From: Prochlorococcus marinus bv. HNLC1
Lineage (GTDB): Bacteria; Cyanobacteriota; Cyanobacteriia; PCC-6307; Cyanobiaceae
Length of the DNA: 64,000 nucleotides
NCBI GenBank assembly: GCA_000218705.1
Contig: GL947594.1
Location: forward strand, 833,848-897,847
Direction: 5' to 3'
This document shows, piece by piece, positions 26,495-36,655 of the stretch. The translations under genes and the position numbers were made by a program. Numbering within the stretch: position 1 is the first letter of the stretch; the number at the start of each line of letters is the position of its first letter. Below the pieces are notes generated by a model. That model had not been told where the DNA came from. It did no database searches and saw only the letters and a program-made list of their open reading frames with translations.

Positions 26495-26842
26495 ATGGAA
26501 AAAATGCTGATTAAATCTACAACCAGACATGTAAGGATTTTTACGGCTGATATTATTAATAGTGAATTAAAGTTTGATCCAAACAAACTTACTATTGATG
26601 TTGATCCAGATAATGAGTTTTTATGGAATGAAGAAAGTTTACAGAAAATAAATGAAAAATTTAATAGCCTAGTAAAAGAGAGGGACGGAAAAAATTTAGA
26701 CGATTATGAGCTCCGTAAAATTGGTTCAGAAATTGAAGGTTTAATTAAAGTTTTGCTTCAGCAAGGTTTATTAAGCTATAACCCAGAATGTAGAGTAATG
26801 AACTATTCAATGGGATTACCAAAAACTAAAGAACAATTGTGA
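26495..26842 (+). CDS. ndhM: NAD(P)H-quinone oxidoreductase subunit M
   Basis: A 115-residue peripheral NDH-1 subunit specific to oxygenic phototrophs. KSTTRHVRIFTADI is the typical N-terminus and the C-terminus is GLLSYNPECRVMNYSMGLP. It belongs to the membrane-bound complex that carries out cyclic electron flow, respiration and CO2 uptake. The start is ATG 26495 (MEKMLIKST; an inner ATG at codon 4 is also possible). The stop overlaps the GTG start of the next gene (GTGA), so the two are translationally coupled. Confidence 0.92.
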   Translation: MEKMLIKSTTRHVRIFTADIINSELKFDPNKLTIDVDPDNEFLWNEESLQKINEKFNSLVKERDGKNLDDYELRKIGSEIEGLIKVLLQQGLLSYNPECRVMNYSMGLPKTKEQL

Positions 26843-27453
26843 ATAGATATTCTGATAGACGTCCTAATAGGAATTCTCGTAGGCGTCCTTATCCCTCCAA
26901 AAATTCAGATGATTATTCTAAGAGAAGTAAAAAATTACCATCTTCTCCGAAAGAGCAAATAAATTTTAATACTGGAACTATTGCTGTTCTTGCTGGTGTT
27001 TTAATATTGGGTGTAGGTATAGGAAGTGCTATTACTAGTACAACAGATGGTGGTCAAGGTAATATAGCTAGCCAGCAACAGCTTGATATGGCTGTTCCAG
27101 ACCCAGAATTTTGTAGACAATGGGGAGCCAGTGCATTTGTTATTGATGTTGAGATGTATACCACTTTAAATCCATCAACTAGTTTTGTTACTCAACCTGC
27201 ATTACAGCCAGGATGCGTTATTAGAAGAGAGAATTGGACGGTATTACAAAAACAAGGAGCTATTAGTAATGAAGATGTTAGAGAATGTAAGCAGAGAATG
27301 AATACTTTTGCTTATATAGGCTCAATACGTGATAAGCCCATTGTTAAGTGTGTATATCAAACTGATGTAAAGGAGAATAAATTTATCATCAAAGGAGATG
27401 GTCAAGCTGAAGATGGTGGAATCGGTATTAATAAAGAAGCCTCTCAATTTTAA
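26839..27453 (+). CDS. DUF3172-type membrane-anchored protein
   Basis: 204 residues. The N-terminus is Arg/Asn/Ser-rich and basic (RYSDRRPNRNSRRRPYPSK), followed by one membrane segment (TIAVLAGVLILGVGIGSAIT) and a C-terminal domain with several cysteines (EFCRQWGAS, PGCVIRREN, VRECKQRM, VKCVYQ). This layout matches the cyanobacterial DUF3172 family of unknown function. The likely topology is basic head in the cytosol and Cys-containing domain in the lumen or periplasm, where disulfides could form. It starts at GTG 26839, overlapping ndhM by 4 nt, which suggests a link to NDH-1, though that is inference. Confidence 0.75.
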   Translation: MNRYSDRRPNRNSRRRPYPSKNSDDYSKRSKKLPSSPKEQINFNTGTIAVLAGVLILGVGIGSAITSTTDGGQGNIASQQQLDMAVPDPEFCRQWGASAFVIDVEMYTTLNPSTSFVTQPALQPGCVIRRENWTVLQKQGAISNEDVRECKQRMNTFAYIGSIRDKPIVKCVYQTDVKENKFIIKGDGQAEDGGIGINKEASQF

Positions 27454-27465
27454 ATTTATTTAGTT

Positions 27466-28389
27466 TTAGAAACTGGAAAATTGAGGTAATATATCTCTTC
27501 TTAAATGCTTCTGAAGCTTTAGAAGTGTATCTTGATGGATTAGTAATAAGTTTTAGCTCTCTTTTTACTCCTAAATCAGTCATGAAGGTTTATGGATAGT
27601 TCCTGAGGCTAATTCTCTTTCAATAGATACTACTGGAAGGAAAGCTGCTCCAAGGCCAGACTGAACAGCATTTTTAATTGCTTCTAGTGAATTTAATTCC
27701 ATTTCAATTTTAAGCCTTTGTATATCTAAACCTGAATTTTTAAGAAGTTTATCAACAACTTTTCTTGTTGTTGATTGAGAATCAAGTGTTACAAAATTTA
27801 GCGTATATAAATCTTCCTTTGTGAGTTCTTTTTCTTTTGAAAGTCTATGTTTTGATGGTAAAACTAATGCAAGTTCATCTGTCGCATAAGGTGTTATTTG
27901 TAAAAGATTTTCTAATTCAGGTGGTAATTGACCTCCAATTATTGCTAAATCAATTTGACCATTAGCAACACTCCATCCTGTTCTCCTTGTGCTATGAACC
28001 TGAAGTTGGACAGAAACATCTGGATATTTTTGTCTAAAAAGACCTATCATTCTTGGCATTAAATAAGTACCAGTTGTTTGACTTGCCCCAATTATTAAAG
28101 TACCTCCTTTTAGGCTATTTAAATCTTCTACAGCTTTGCAAGCCTCATCACATTGATTAAGTATCCTTTGACAATATTCGAGCAATAATTGACCTGCTTC
28201 CGTTAAAAGAGCTTTTCTTCCACCTCGATCAAAAATTGTAATGTTAAGCTGCTTTTCAAGATTTTGAATTTGTAAACTAACTGCAGGTTGAGTGACGAAT
28301 AACAAATCTGCAGCTTTTTTAAAACTGCCCTGCTCTGCAATAGCTTTTAATATTCTTAGTTGATCAAGTGTAAATGGGAGCTCAGGCAT
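27466..28389 (-). CDS. rbcR: LysR-type regulator RbcR, two frameshifts near the 3' end
   Basis: An LTTR with N-terminal HTH ([38 protein letters not shown]) and a periplasmic-binding-like effector domain. It matches RbcR/CmpR regulators that control Rubisco and CO2-uptake genes. The raw frame stops at 27580 (...GTIHKPS). Restoring one A (T-run at 27589-27591) gives ...[30 protein letters not shown], and removing one base near 27491-27500 then gives DILPQFSSF and a stop at 27466. The two indels cancel: 924 nt, 307 aa. It is divergent from the NnrU/Z-ISO-like gene. Confidence 0.85.
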
Positions 28390-28477
28390 TGAAATGCCAA
28401 AATATATATTAAAAGTTTAATACTTAGCTGAAATATTGTTAATAATAAATTATAAATAATTGTTAATCAGAAATTTT

Positions 28478-29227
28478 ATGGAAACTCACAAAACTTCAAT
28501 AGTGGTTTTCATATTAATTATAATTTTTGCAATAATCCATAGCGGGGGAGCTGCTTTAAGAAATAAGGCTGAATTAATAATGGGACCAAGATTATGGAGA
28601 CTTGTTTTTGTTTCACTAAGTCTTCCTTCAGCAATTATCTTAATTGGTTACTTTTTGACACATAGATATGATGGAATAAGATTATGGAATTTACAAGGAA
28701 ATAGTTTTGTCTTTTATATCGTTTGGGTTTTAACTGCAATTAGTTTTATTTTTTTATATCCAGCAACTTATAATTTATTAGAAATTCCTTCGGTTCAAAA
28801 ACCAAAAGTGAGAATTTACAGTACTGGCATTATGCGAGTTACTCGTCATCCTCAAGCGATAGGTCAAATAATATGGTGTATTGCTCACTCACTTTGGATT
28901 GGAACTTCTTTTACTTTGGTAACATCCTTTGGCTTAATATGTCATCATTTGTTTGCTATTTGGCATGGTGATAAGAGATTAGAATTTAAATTCGGTGAAG
29001 AATTTTATAAATTTAGAGAAAGTACATCAGTTATTCCATTTTTGGCGATCATTGAAGGGAGACAAGTATTTAAATTTAGAGAGTATTTTAAATTGTCTCA
29101 ACTTGGCATATTAATTGCAATCATTGTAATTTGGACTTCTCATAAATATATAAATATTGCTGTAACACAATTTAATTCATCTTTTTTGTCTGAATTTCTT
29201 GATTGGCAGTTTAAAATTAATTCATAA
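28478..29227 (+). CDS. NnrU-family membrane protein, probable zeta-carotene isomerase
   Basis: A polytopic membrane protein of about 249 residues (ATG 28478; an in-frame TTG at 28460 is less likely). It has at least six hydrophobic segments and NnrU signatures: IIHSGGAALRNKAE near the N-terminus and TGIMRVTRHPQAIGQIIWCIAHSLWIG in the middle, then ICHHLFAIWHGDKRL. Plant and cyanobacterial Z-ISO, which isomerises the 15-cis bond of zeta-carotene with a heme held by histidines, belongs to this family, and conserved His are visible here. pds and crtB lie 2 kb away, in keeping. The activity is inferred. It is followed after 13 nt by ndhF. Confidence 0.65.
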   Translation: METHKTSIVVFILIIIFAIIHSGGAALRNKAELIMGPRLWRLVFVSLSLPSAIILIGYFLTHRYDGIRLWNLQGNSFVFYIVWVLTAISFIFLYPATYNLLEIPSVQKPKVRIYSTGIMRVTRHPQAIGQIIWCIAHSLWIGTSFTLVTSFGLICHHLFAIWHGDKRLEFKFGEEFYKFRESTSVIPFLAIIEGRQVFKFREYFKLSQLGILIAIIVIWTSHKYINIAVTQFNSSFLSEFLDWQFKINS

Positions 29228-29240
29228 GATAATATTAAAA

Positions 29241-31304
29241 ATGCCTCAAGCCTCTGAAATCGCATGGTTAATCCCTGTCCTTCCTTTAATAGGGGCAGTT
29301 ATATCTGGCCTGAGTTTGATAAGTATTAATAAAAAAATAAATAAACTGAGAGAATATGTGGCTATTGGTTTACTTACATTTGTAGGTGCATCGGCAGTTA
29401 TAAGCTATAAAGCTTTGTTTGAACAAATTAATGGATATAGATCTGTAGAAAAATTATTTGTATGGGCAAGTGCGGGAGATTTTCAAATACCAATGGGATT
29501 CGTCTTAGATCCTTTAGGAAGTGTAATGCTTGCTTGGTTACAACAATTACTCTTTTGGTGATGATTTATTCTCATGGATATATGGCTCATGATAAAGGCT
29601 ATGTGAGATTTTTTACTTATTTAGCTCTTTTTAGTAGTTCGATGATGGGTTTAATAATAAGTCCAAATTTATTAGAAATTTATGTCTTTTGGGAATTAGT
29701 TGGTATGTGCTCTTATCTATTAGTTGGTTTTTGGTATGACAGAGATGGAGCTGCTCATGCTGCACAAAAAGCCTTTGTAGTTAATAGAGTTGGAGACTTT
29801 GGGCTTTTATTAGGAATTTTAGGATTATATTGGGCTACAAACAGCTTTGATTTTAATGATATTGCTTTAGGAATTTCTCAATCCTTAACAGATAATTCTT
29901 TACCAGGATGGGCAGCATTATTACTATGTTTCTTAGTCTTTTTAGGACCGATGGCAAAATCAGCTCAATTCCCTCTACATGTATGGTTGCCTGATGCTAT
30001 GGAGGGACCTACACCTATTTCAGCTCTAATACATGCTGCAACAATGGTTGCAGCAGGTGTGTTTTTAGTAGCTCGTCTTGATCCTCTTTATAGTTTATTT
30101 CCTATTATGCAATTTATAATCGCAATGATAGGAACTATTACTTGTTTCCTTGGAGCATCGATTGCTCTTACCCAGATGGATTTAAAAAAAGGATTAGCTT
30201 ATAGTACAGTTTCACAGCTTGGTTATATGATGCTTGCTATGGGATGTGGAGCTCCTTTAGCAGGTATTTTTCACTTAATTACACATGCTTGCTTTAAAGC
30301 GATGTTATTCCTTGGATCTGGATCAGTGATTCATGCTATGGAAGAAGTAGTTGGACATCAACCTGTACTTGCCCAAGACATGAGATTAATGGGCGGTTTG
30401 AGAAAAAAGATGCCTTTTACCTCTATAACTTTTCTTATTGGATGTATAGCTATTAGTGGAATTCCACCTTTAGCTGGATTTTGGAGTAAAGATGAAATTC
30501 TTGGTAATGCTTTTGTCTCTTTCCCTGCATTTTGGTTTATTGGATTTATGACAGCAGGAATGACTGCTTTTTATATGTTTAGATTATATTTTCTTACATT
30601 TGAAGGTGATTTTAGAGGAAATGATGAACAATTGAAGGCAACTCTAATTGCTGCTGCTGGTCTTATAATTGAAGATGATCTCCCATGAGAATGAAGATAT
30701 CCCAGGATTTGATCAACATGGAGAATCTCATGAAGAAGGTTTACATGGAGAAGTCCATGAATCTCCATGGTCCATGACATTCCCTCTAGTATTTTTAGCT
30801 TTCCCTTCAGTAATTATTGGATTTATGGGTCTTCCTTGGGATAGCAAGTTTATAAAATTATTAAATCCTGAGGAAGCAATTACACTTGCTCAAGAATTTG
30901 ATTTAAAAGAATTTTTGCCATTAGCAATTGCCTCTGTAGCTATTGCTTCTACTGGTATAACAATTGCATATCTAGCTTATTTCGCTCATAAGATAGATTT
31001 ATCTATTATTTTTGCAGAAAGATTTCCCTCTATCAATAAATTTTTATCTAAAAAATGGTATTTAGATGAAATAAATGAAAAAATATTTGTAAAAGGTACA
31101 AGAAGGATAGCTAAGGAAATTTTAGAAGTTGATTCTAAAGTTGTTGATGGAGTAGTTAATTTAACTGGACTTGTTACTTTAGGAAGTGGTGAAGGATTGA
31201 AATATTTTGAAACTGGCCGAGCTCAATTTTATGCACTTATTGTTTTTGGAGGAGTTATATTACTTGTTGCAATATTTGGTTTTCAATCTCCACAAGTTGC
31301 ATAA
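29241..31304 (+). CDS. ndhF: NADH dehydrogenase subunit 5 (NdhF1), two indels
   Basis: A proton-pumping membrane subunit of NDH-1, broken into three frames. The first reads [19 protein letters not shown] to GSVMLA; one T is missing at 29534-29535. The second continues [73 protein letters not shown], to LIIEDDL; one extra C at 30682-30684 breaks it. The third runs [15 protein letters not shown] to GFQSPQVA. The indels cancel: 2064 nt, 687 aa. The His/Glu-rich insert near residue 480 sits between the antiporter-like core and the C-terminal helix. It precedes ndhD. Confidence 0.92.
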
Positions 31305-31386
31305 TTGAGAATTGTGTTTCTTCACACCTATTTGGGTGAAAATTCTGAGAATATTTCTAAACTCTAGATATTAATATTTTTGTCAA

Positions 31387-33027
31387 TTGATTGATTATTT
31401 CTCAATAAATAATTTGCTTACAACCCCTTTTGGACAATTAGGTGCTGGCCTAACTAATATCCCATGGTTGTCTTTATCTATTTTATTTCCAATCATTTGT
31501 GCTTTTATTGTCCCTTTTATCCCCGATAAAGGTAAAGGTAAAGAGGTAAGATGGTTTGCCCTTGTTGTAGCTTTAATAACTTTTCTTATCACTGTTGGTG
31601 CATATATAAATGGGTTTAATATTAATGATGAAAATGTTCAACTAAAAGAAAGTGTAAATTGGCTGCCAAATTTAGGTTTGACTTGGTCCGTCGGTGCAGA
31701 TGGTATATCAATGCCTTTAATACTATTAACGAGTTTTATAACTGCTTTAGCTGTCTTAGCCGCTTGGCCAGTAAGTTATAAGCCAAAATTATTTTTTTTC
31801 TTGATTCTTGCAATGGATGGAGGTCAAATAGCTGTATTTGCAGTACAAGATATGTTGTTATTTTTTTTAGCGTGGGAACTTGAATTATTACCTGTCTATT
31901 TGTTATTAGCTATTTGGGGAGGCAAAAAAAGGCAGTATGCGGCAACAAAATTTATTATTTATACGGCTGGAAGTTCTATCTTTATTCTTTTAGCATCATT
32001 GGCAATGGGTTTTTATGGTAATGGTGCTCCTAATTTTAATTTTGAATATTTAGCTCAGCAAGATTTTAGTCAAAATTTTCAAATTTTATGTTACGCAGGG
32101 CTATTAATTGCATTTGGAGTTAAGCTTCCTATTGTACCTCTTCATACTTGGCTCCCAGATGCTCATGGAGAAGCTACTGCTCCAGTTCATATGCTATTGG
32201 CAGGAATTCTATTAAAGATGGGCGGATATGCTCTTCTAAGATTTAATGCACAACTATTACCTTTAGCACATGTTCAATTTGCACCTTTACTGATAGTTTT
32301 AGGCGCAGTAAATATAATTTATGCCGCTTTTACATCATTCGCCCAGAGAAATTTAAAAAGAAAAATAGCATATAGTTCAATTAGTCATATGGGATTTGTT
32401 TTGATTGGTATTGGTAGCTTTAGCGCACTTGGAACAAGTGGAGCAATGCTTCAAATGGTAAGTCACGGTCTCATTGGTGCTAGCTTGTTTTTCCTCGTTG
32501 GAGCTACGTACGATAGAACAAAGACTTTAAAGCTTGATGAGATGGGAGGAGTTGGTCAGAAGATGAGGATAATGTTTGCTTTGTGGACAGCTTGCTCACT
32601 TGCTTCTTTAGCATTACCAGGGATGAGTGGATTTGTGTCAGAACTTATGGTATTTACTGGATTTGTAACTGATGAAGTGTATACATTACCATTTAGAATT
32701 ACTATGGCATCTTTAGCGGCTGTAGGTGTTATTTTAACCCCAATATATTTGCTCTCTATGTTGAGAGAAATATTCTTTGGTAAAGAAAATCCTACTTTAG
32801 TTGAAGAGAGAAAATTAATTGATGCGGAACCAAGAGAGATTTATATTATTGGTTGTTTACTTTTACCTATTATTGGTATAGGACTTTATCCTAGATTAAT
32901 TACAGAAAGTTATTTGGCTTCTATAAATAATTTAGTTGATAGAAATTTAAATGCAGTTAAACAAAATATTAAATCAATTGAATTTGTAAGTGATAATAAT
33001 GATGTCTTAAAAGCTCCACCTATCTAA
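31387..33027 (+). CDS. ndhD: NADH dehydrogenase subunit 4 (NdhD1)
   Basis: A 546-residue antiporter-like NDH-1 subunit with about 14 membrane segments. Signatures are [60 protein letters not shown] and [18 protein letters not shown]. It pairs with NdhF in the respiratory/cyclic NDH-1L form. The start is TTG at 31387 (MIDYFSINN) unless translation begins further in, as no ATG fits. Follows ndhF after 82 nt, same strand. Confidence 0.93.
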   Translation: MIDYFSINNLLTTPFGQLGAGLTNIPWLSLSILFPIICAFIVPFIPDKGKGKEVRWFALVVALITFLITVGAYINGFNINDENVQLKESVNWLPNLGLTWSVGADGISMPLILLTSFITALAVLAAWPVSYKPKLFFFLILAMDGGQIAVFAVQDMLLFFLAWELELLPVYLLLAIWGGKKRQYAATKFIIYTAGSSIFILLASLAMGFYGNGAPNFNFEYLAQQDFSQNFQILCYAGLLIAFGVKLPIVPLHTWLPDAHGEATAPVHMLLAGILLKMGGYALLRFNAQLLPLAHVQFAPLLIVLGAVNIIYAAFTSFAQRNLKRKIAYSSISHMGFVLIGIGSFSALGTSGAMLQMVSHGLIGASLFFLVGATYDRTKTLKLDEMGGVGQKMRIMFALWTACSLASLALPGMSGFVSELMVFTGFVTDEVYTLPFRITMASLAAVGVILTPIYLLSMLREIFFGKENPTLVEERKLIDAEPREIYIIGCLLLPIIGIGLYPRLITESYLASINNLVDRNLNAVKQNIKSIEFVSDNNDVLKAPPI

Positions 33028-33146
33028 CCTTAAGTAAGTTTAAAATTATTGGCGAATTAATTTATTAGCAGATAACTTTAATGTAGTTACTTTATTATAA
33101 AATATCTAATTCAACATCTATTGATAGATCAGGTTTAGGACCTAGA

Positions 33147-33968
33147 TTGTTGATTAAATTTCTTCAAGATGCTGCTGGCCGGGGAGAATTAGATCCATGG
33201 GATGTTGATGTTATTAGTGTAATAGATAGTTTTTTAGATCAATTTGATCATAAATTTGATAATTCTAAAGGAAGTAATAATTCATATGAGAAGGATTTGT
33301 CAGAGACAAGTGAGGCTTTTTTTGCAGCATCAGTTTTGGTTAATTTAAAAGCTCAAGTTTTGGAATCTGATGTTTTTCCTGAAGATCAAAATAGTTTTGA
33401 AGATGATTTTGAAATAACTGAACAACCTTGGATTAATAATAATTTTGATATTCCACAATATCCAGAAAAATATCTCAGGAGAAGATCAGTAGCTCAACCG
33501 ATTATTAAAAGAACAGCTACTTTAGGTGAATTAATCAGTCAACTTGAATCTATTGCAGAAACAATAGAGTCTCAGGATATATTGTTAATGAAAAGAAAAA
33601 GAAATAAAAAATATTCTGATAAAGCACTTATTGATCAAGTAAAGACCTTAGCACATAGGGAAAAATTACCTGAGACTACAAAGGCTTTAGGAGAATTTAT
33701 AGATAAATGGGAAAAAGCATTGCAGTGGATAGATTTTGAATATTTAGTTATTAGATGGAAGGAAGTAGCAAAAAAGGATCTTGATAAAGATAGATTAGGG
33801 GTCTTCTGGGCTTTACTATTTTTATCTTCTCAAAATAAAATTGAAATTAAACAAATTAAATCACTTTATGGCCCAATAAAAATTAAGAGGGTCATACCAG
33901 AAGGTGGGTCAGCTCAATTGCCTATCGAGAATCTGGTAGTGACAGATACTTCTCCGACCGCTGCATAG
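33147..33968 (+). CDS. scpA: Segregation and condensation protein A
   Basis: A ScpA kleisin: the N-terminal part LLIKFLQDAAGRGELDPWDVDVISVIDSFLDQF and the SEAFFAASVLVNLKAQVLE helix bind the SMC neck, and the C-terminal winged helix (VFWALLFLSSQNKIEIKQ) binds the SMC head. Role: chromosome condensation with SMC. Start problem: TTG 33147 is the first usable codon, but the frame stays open upstream to a TAG with family-like residues (STSIDRSGLGPR), so the true start may be a lost ATG or another rare codon. The remaining length, 273 aa, is near normal. Confidence 0.82.
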   Translation: MLIKFLQDAAGRGELDPWDVDVISVIDSFLDQFDHKFDNSKGSNNSYEKDLSETSEAFFAASVLVNLKAQVLESDVFPEDQNSFEDDFEITEQPWINNNFDIPQYPEKYLRRRSVAQPIIKRTATLGELISQLESIAETIESQDILLMKRKRNKKYSDKALIDQVKTLAHREKLPETTKALGEFIDKWEKALQWIDFEYLVIRWKEVAKKDLDKDRLGVFWALLFLSSQNKIEIKQIKSLYGPIKIKRVIPEGGSAQLPIENLVVTDTSPTAA

Positions 33969-34013
33969 AGGATTTGGAGAAAATCAGGCTAATGTTTTAT
34001 AAAGAGGTTTAAA

Positions 34014-35198
34014 ATGCCTATGAAGGCAATGATACTTGCAGCTGGTAAAGGAACACGCGTTCAACCTATTACGCATATAATTCCTAAACCGATGATCCCA
34101 ATTTTGCAAAAGCCTGTAATGGAGTTTTTGTTGGAATTATTAAAAGAGCATGGATTTAGAGAAATAATGGTTAATGTTTCTCATTTAGCTGAAGAGATAG
34201 AGAATTATTTTAGAGATGGACAAAGATTTGGAGTTGAAATAGCTTATAGCTTTGAGGGAAGGATAGAGGATGGAGAATTAATTGGTGATGCTTTGGGTTC
34301 CGCTGGAGGGTTAAAAAAAATTCAAGATTTTCAAAACTTTTTTGATGAAACTTTTGTTGTTATATGTGGAGATGCTCTTGTCGATTTGGATTTAACTGAA
34401 GCAGTCAAGAGACATAAAAAGAAAGGTGCAATAGCTAGTCTAATTACAAAAAAAGTTAATAAGAAAGAAGTTTCAAGTTATGGTGTAGTCGTTTCAGATA
34501 ATGAAGGGAGAGTAAAAGCATTTCAAGAAAAGCCATCTATAGAAGATGCCTTAAGTGATTCTATTAATACTGGAATTTATTTATTCGAGCCTGAAATATT
34601 TAATCATATTCCCTCTGGTGAGAAATTTGATATTGGAGCAGATCTTTTCCCAAAATTAGTTGAAAATAATTTACCCTTTTATGCATTGCCAATGGATTTT
34701 GAATGGGTTGATATTGGTAAAGTACCTGATTATTGGAGTGCGATCAGAAGTGTACTTCAAGGTAAAGTAAGACAAGTTGATATCCCTGGGAAAGAAGTAA
34801 AGCCTGGCGTTTATACCGGTCTTAATGTCGCCGTAAATTGGGATAAAGTCAATATTACAGGGCCTGTATATATTGGTGGAATGTCAAGAATAGAAGATGG
34901 AGCAACAATTATTGGACCATCTATGATTGGCCCAAGTTGTTGTATCTGTGAAGGAGCAACAATAGATAATTCTATAATCTTTGATTACTCCAAAATTGGG
35001 AAAGGGGTTCGACTTGTAGATAAACTAGTTTTTGGAAGATATTGTGTAGGAAAAAATGGAGACCATTTTGATTTGCAAGAGGCATCTTTGGATTGGTTAA
35101 TTACAGATTCAAGAAGGATGGATCTTTCTGAACCCTCACCTCAGCAGAAAGCGATGGCAGAACTTTTGGGTAGCGATTTGATTAATATTCCAGATTAA
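34014..35198 (+). CDS. Sugar-phosphate nucleotidyltransferase
   Basis: 394 residues. The N-terminal Rossmann nucleotidyltransferase domain carries MILAAGKGTRVQPITHIIPKPMIPI (GxGTR...PKP) and CGDALVDLDL; the C-terminal left-handed beta helix shows hexapeptide repeats (GPVYIGGMSRIEDGATIIGPSMIGPSC). It resembles mannose-1-phosphate guanylyltransferase/NDP-sugar synthases that make nucleotide sugars for the envelope; the sugar cannot be told. The start is ATG 34014 with GAGG 8 nt before it (an inner ATG two codons later is also possible). It overlaps the 3' end of metF (opposite strand) by 17 nt. Confidence 0.85.
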   Translation: MPMKAMILAAGKGTRVQPITHIIPKPMIPILQKPVMEFLLELLKEHGFREIMVNVSHLAEEIENYFRDGQRFGVEIAYSFEGRIEDGELIGDALGSAGGLKKIQDFQNFFDETFVVICGDALVDLDLTEAVKRHKKKGAIASLITKKVNKKEVSSYGVVVSDNEGRVKAFQEKPSIEDALSDSINTGIYLFEPEIFNHIPSGEKFDIGADLFPKLVENNLPFYALPMDFEWVDIGKVPDYWSAIRSVLQGKVRQVDIPGKEVKPGVYTGLNVAVNWDKVNITGPVYIGGMSRIEDGATIIGPSMIGPSCCICEGATIDNSIIFDYSKIGKGVRLVDKLVFGRYCVGKNGDHFDLQEASLDWLITDSRRMDLSEPSPQQKAMAELLGSDLINIPD

Positions 35199-36072
35199 TT
35201 TCTGCTCTTTTTAAAATCTCTGGGATTAAATGTTCACTTTTTACCGCCATAATATGAACTCCTTGAGATATATCTATAAATTCTCTTACTTGTTCTGCAG
35301 CAATATTTATACCTTCTTCAATAGGATTGTTTGATTCTTTAAGCCTATTAAGGATCTGATCAGGAATATTTGCTCCAGGTACAAATTTATTTATAAAAAG
35401 TGCATTTTTATAAGACTTAAGTAAGAAAACTCCAGCAAGAACTGGTAAGTTTAATGGTTTGCTGATCTCATCACAAAAATCAATGAGATATTTTTTATCC
35501 ATAATCATTTGTGTCTGTATAAAGCGAGCCCCGGCTTCTTTTTTTTGTTCAGTTCTCATCTTTAATATCTTTAAATTTTTATAACTAGGATCTGCCGCAG
35601 CACCAGCAAAAATTTCTGTTTTATGATCACTTAATAATTCATAAGTCGGATCAATCCCATTATTAAATGATTGTATTTGTTTCAGAAGCTTTACTGATTC
35701 AAATTCATGTACAGCTTTAGTATTTTGTTGATCCCCAGCCTTGACTGAATCCCCAGTAATGCAAAGAATATTTTTTATACCTAAGGCATTTGCTCCAAGA
35801 ATGTCAGATTGTAAAGCAATTTTATTACGATCCCGGCAGGATATTTGCATGACAGGTTCTATCCCATTTTCCAGTAGTAGCCTTGACATTGCTAAACTGC
35901 ACATCCTCATTACAGCTCTACTTCCATCTGTTATATTAACTGCATGCACCTTATCCTTTAAAAGTTGTGCTATTTTGAGAGATCGAGTGGGATCGCCACC
36001 TCTTGGAGGCATTAATTCTGCCGTTATTGCTTTAGAATTAGATTCTAAGGTTTTTTGAAGTTTTGATTTCAA
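35182..36072 (-). CDS. metF: 5,10-methylenetetrahydrofolate reductase
   Basis: A 296-residue TIM-barrel flavoenzyme that makes 5-methyl-THF for methionine synthesis. TAELMPPRGGDPTRSLKIA near the N-terminus carries the catalytic Glu. HAVNITDGSRAVMRMCSLAMSRLL, PVMQISCRDRN, LGIKNILCITGDSV and GARFIQTQMIMDKKYL follow in family order. It is shorter at the C-terminus than eukaryotic forms, as usual for bacteria. Convergent with the nucleotidyltransferase, with a 17-nt overlap of coding ends; divergent from the PedR-like gene. Confidence 0.92.
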   Translation of the reverse strand: MKSKLQKTLESNSKAITAELMPPRGGDPTRSLKIAQLLKDKVHAVNITDGSRAVMRMCSLAMSRLLLENGIEPVMQISCRDRNKIALQSDILGANALGIKNILCITGDSVKAGDQQNTKAVHEFESVKLLKQIQSFNNGIDPTYELLSDHKTEIFAGAAADPSYKNLKILKMRTEQKKEAGARFIQTQMIMDKKYLIDFCDEISKPLNLPVLAGVFLLKSYKNALFINKFVPGANIPDQILNRLKESNNPIEEGINIAAEQVREFIDISQGVHIMAVKSEHLIPEILKRAEINLEY

Positions 36073-36149
36073 TTGCTAAATGTTGGCTTGTTGTTTACAA
36101 CAATGATGAGATTCACAAACTTTATTACTATAAAAAAAGAGCTGTTTAA

Positions 36150-36428
36150 ATGCAAATGGTTGATGACGATGTAAACAACTTTGATATGATGGGTCTCTCT
36201 TCAAGAGAGATGGAAATAATTGATTTAGTTGCGGATGGATTAACTAATCAAGAAATAGCAGTGAAACTTACTATTAGTAAAAGGACTGTGGATAATCATG
36301 TCAGTAATATGTTTACTAAAACTGGATCTAAAAATAGAGTGGCACTATTAAATTGGGCTATGGATCATGGAAAAATTTGTAGAGATGGATTTAATTGCTG
36401 TTCTTTGCCGGATTCTGATCAAAATTAA
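36150..36428 (+). CDS. pedR: Small LuxR-type regulator, PedR-like
   Basis: A 92-residue protein that is little more than a LuxR helix-turn-helix: LSSREMEIIDLVADGLTNQEIAVKLTISKRTVDNHVSNMFTKTGSKNRVALLNWA. The C-terminal tail GKICRDGFNCCSLPD has three cysteines. This length and the Cys tail match PedR of Synechocystis, a regulator whose thiol state follows thioredoxin and photosynthetic electron flow, switching light-responsive genes. There is no receiver domain. Its 3' end overlaps the minus-strand gene at 36391. Identification is by size, HTH and the Cys tail. Confidence 0.72.
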   Translation: MQMVDDDVNNFDMMGLSSREMEIIDLVADGLTNQEIAVKLTISKRTVDNHVSNMFTKTGSKNRVALLNWAMDHGKICRDGFNCCSLPDSDQN

Positions 36429-36576
36429 TATCTCCTAAATCTTCAATGGTATCATTCAGTGACATCAATAAATAGCTCTGTGCATTCAGATCAAAAAGCT
36501 CAGCATAAGCTATACAAGCATCTTTATCTGAATTCACGTATCTTAATATGCCTTCTCTATCGTAAAGACCATACAT
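36391..36576 (-). CDS. Small conserved-type hypothetical protein, 61 aa
   Basis: A 61-residue soluble protein: MYGLYDREGILRYVNSDKDACIAYAELFDL... It begins like a PAS-type or small sensor fold (YGLYDxxGxLRYV), then a Cys and a helix, but it is too short for a full PAS domain. I do not know the family by name, though the sequence has the feel of a conserved cyanobacterial protein. The 3' end overlaps the pedR-like gene by 38 nt on the opposite strand. Function unknown. Confidence 0.6.
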   Translation of the reverse strand: MYGLYDREGILRYVNSDKDACIAYAELFDLNAQSYLLMSLNDTIEDLGDINFDQNPAKNSN

Positions 36577-36655
36577 TTTGATTTCATCCAGTAGATTAGT
36601 AATATAAAGAAAATCTAAAGGAAAAAGGGTTTATTTGGCTAGCCTTGCAAGAAAT

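Noticed and set aside
29199-31304. Three separate small ndhF-like genes
   Set aside because: The pieces join in order with one-base corrections into a single normal-length NdhF, so they are one gene.
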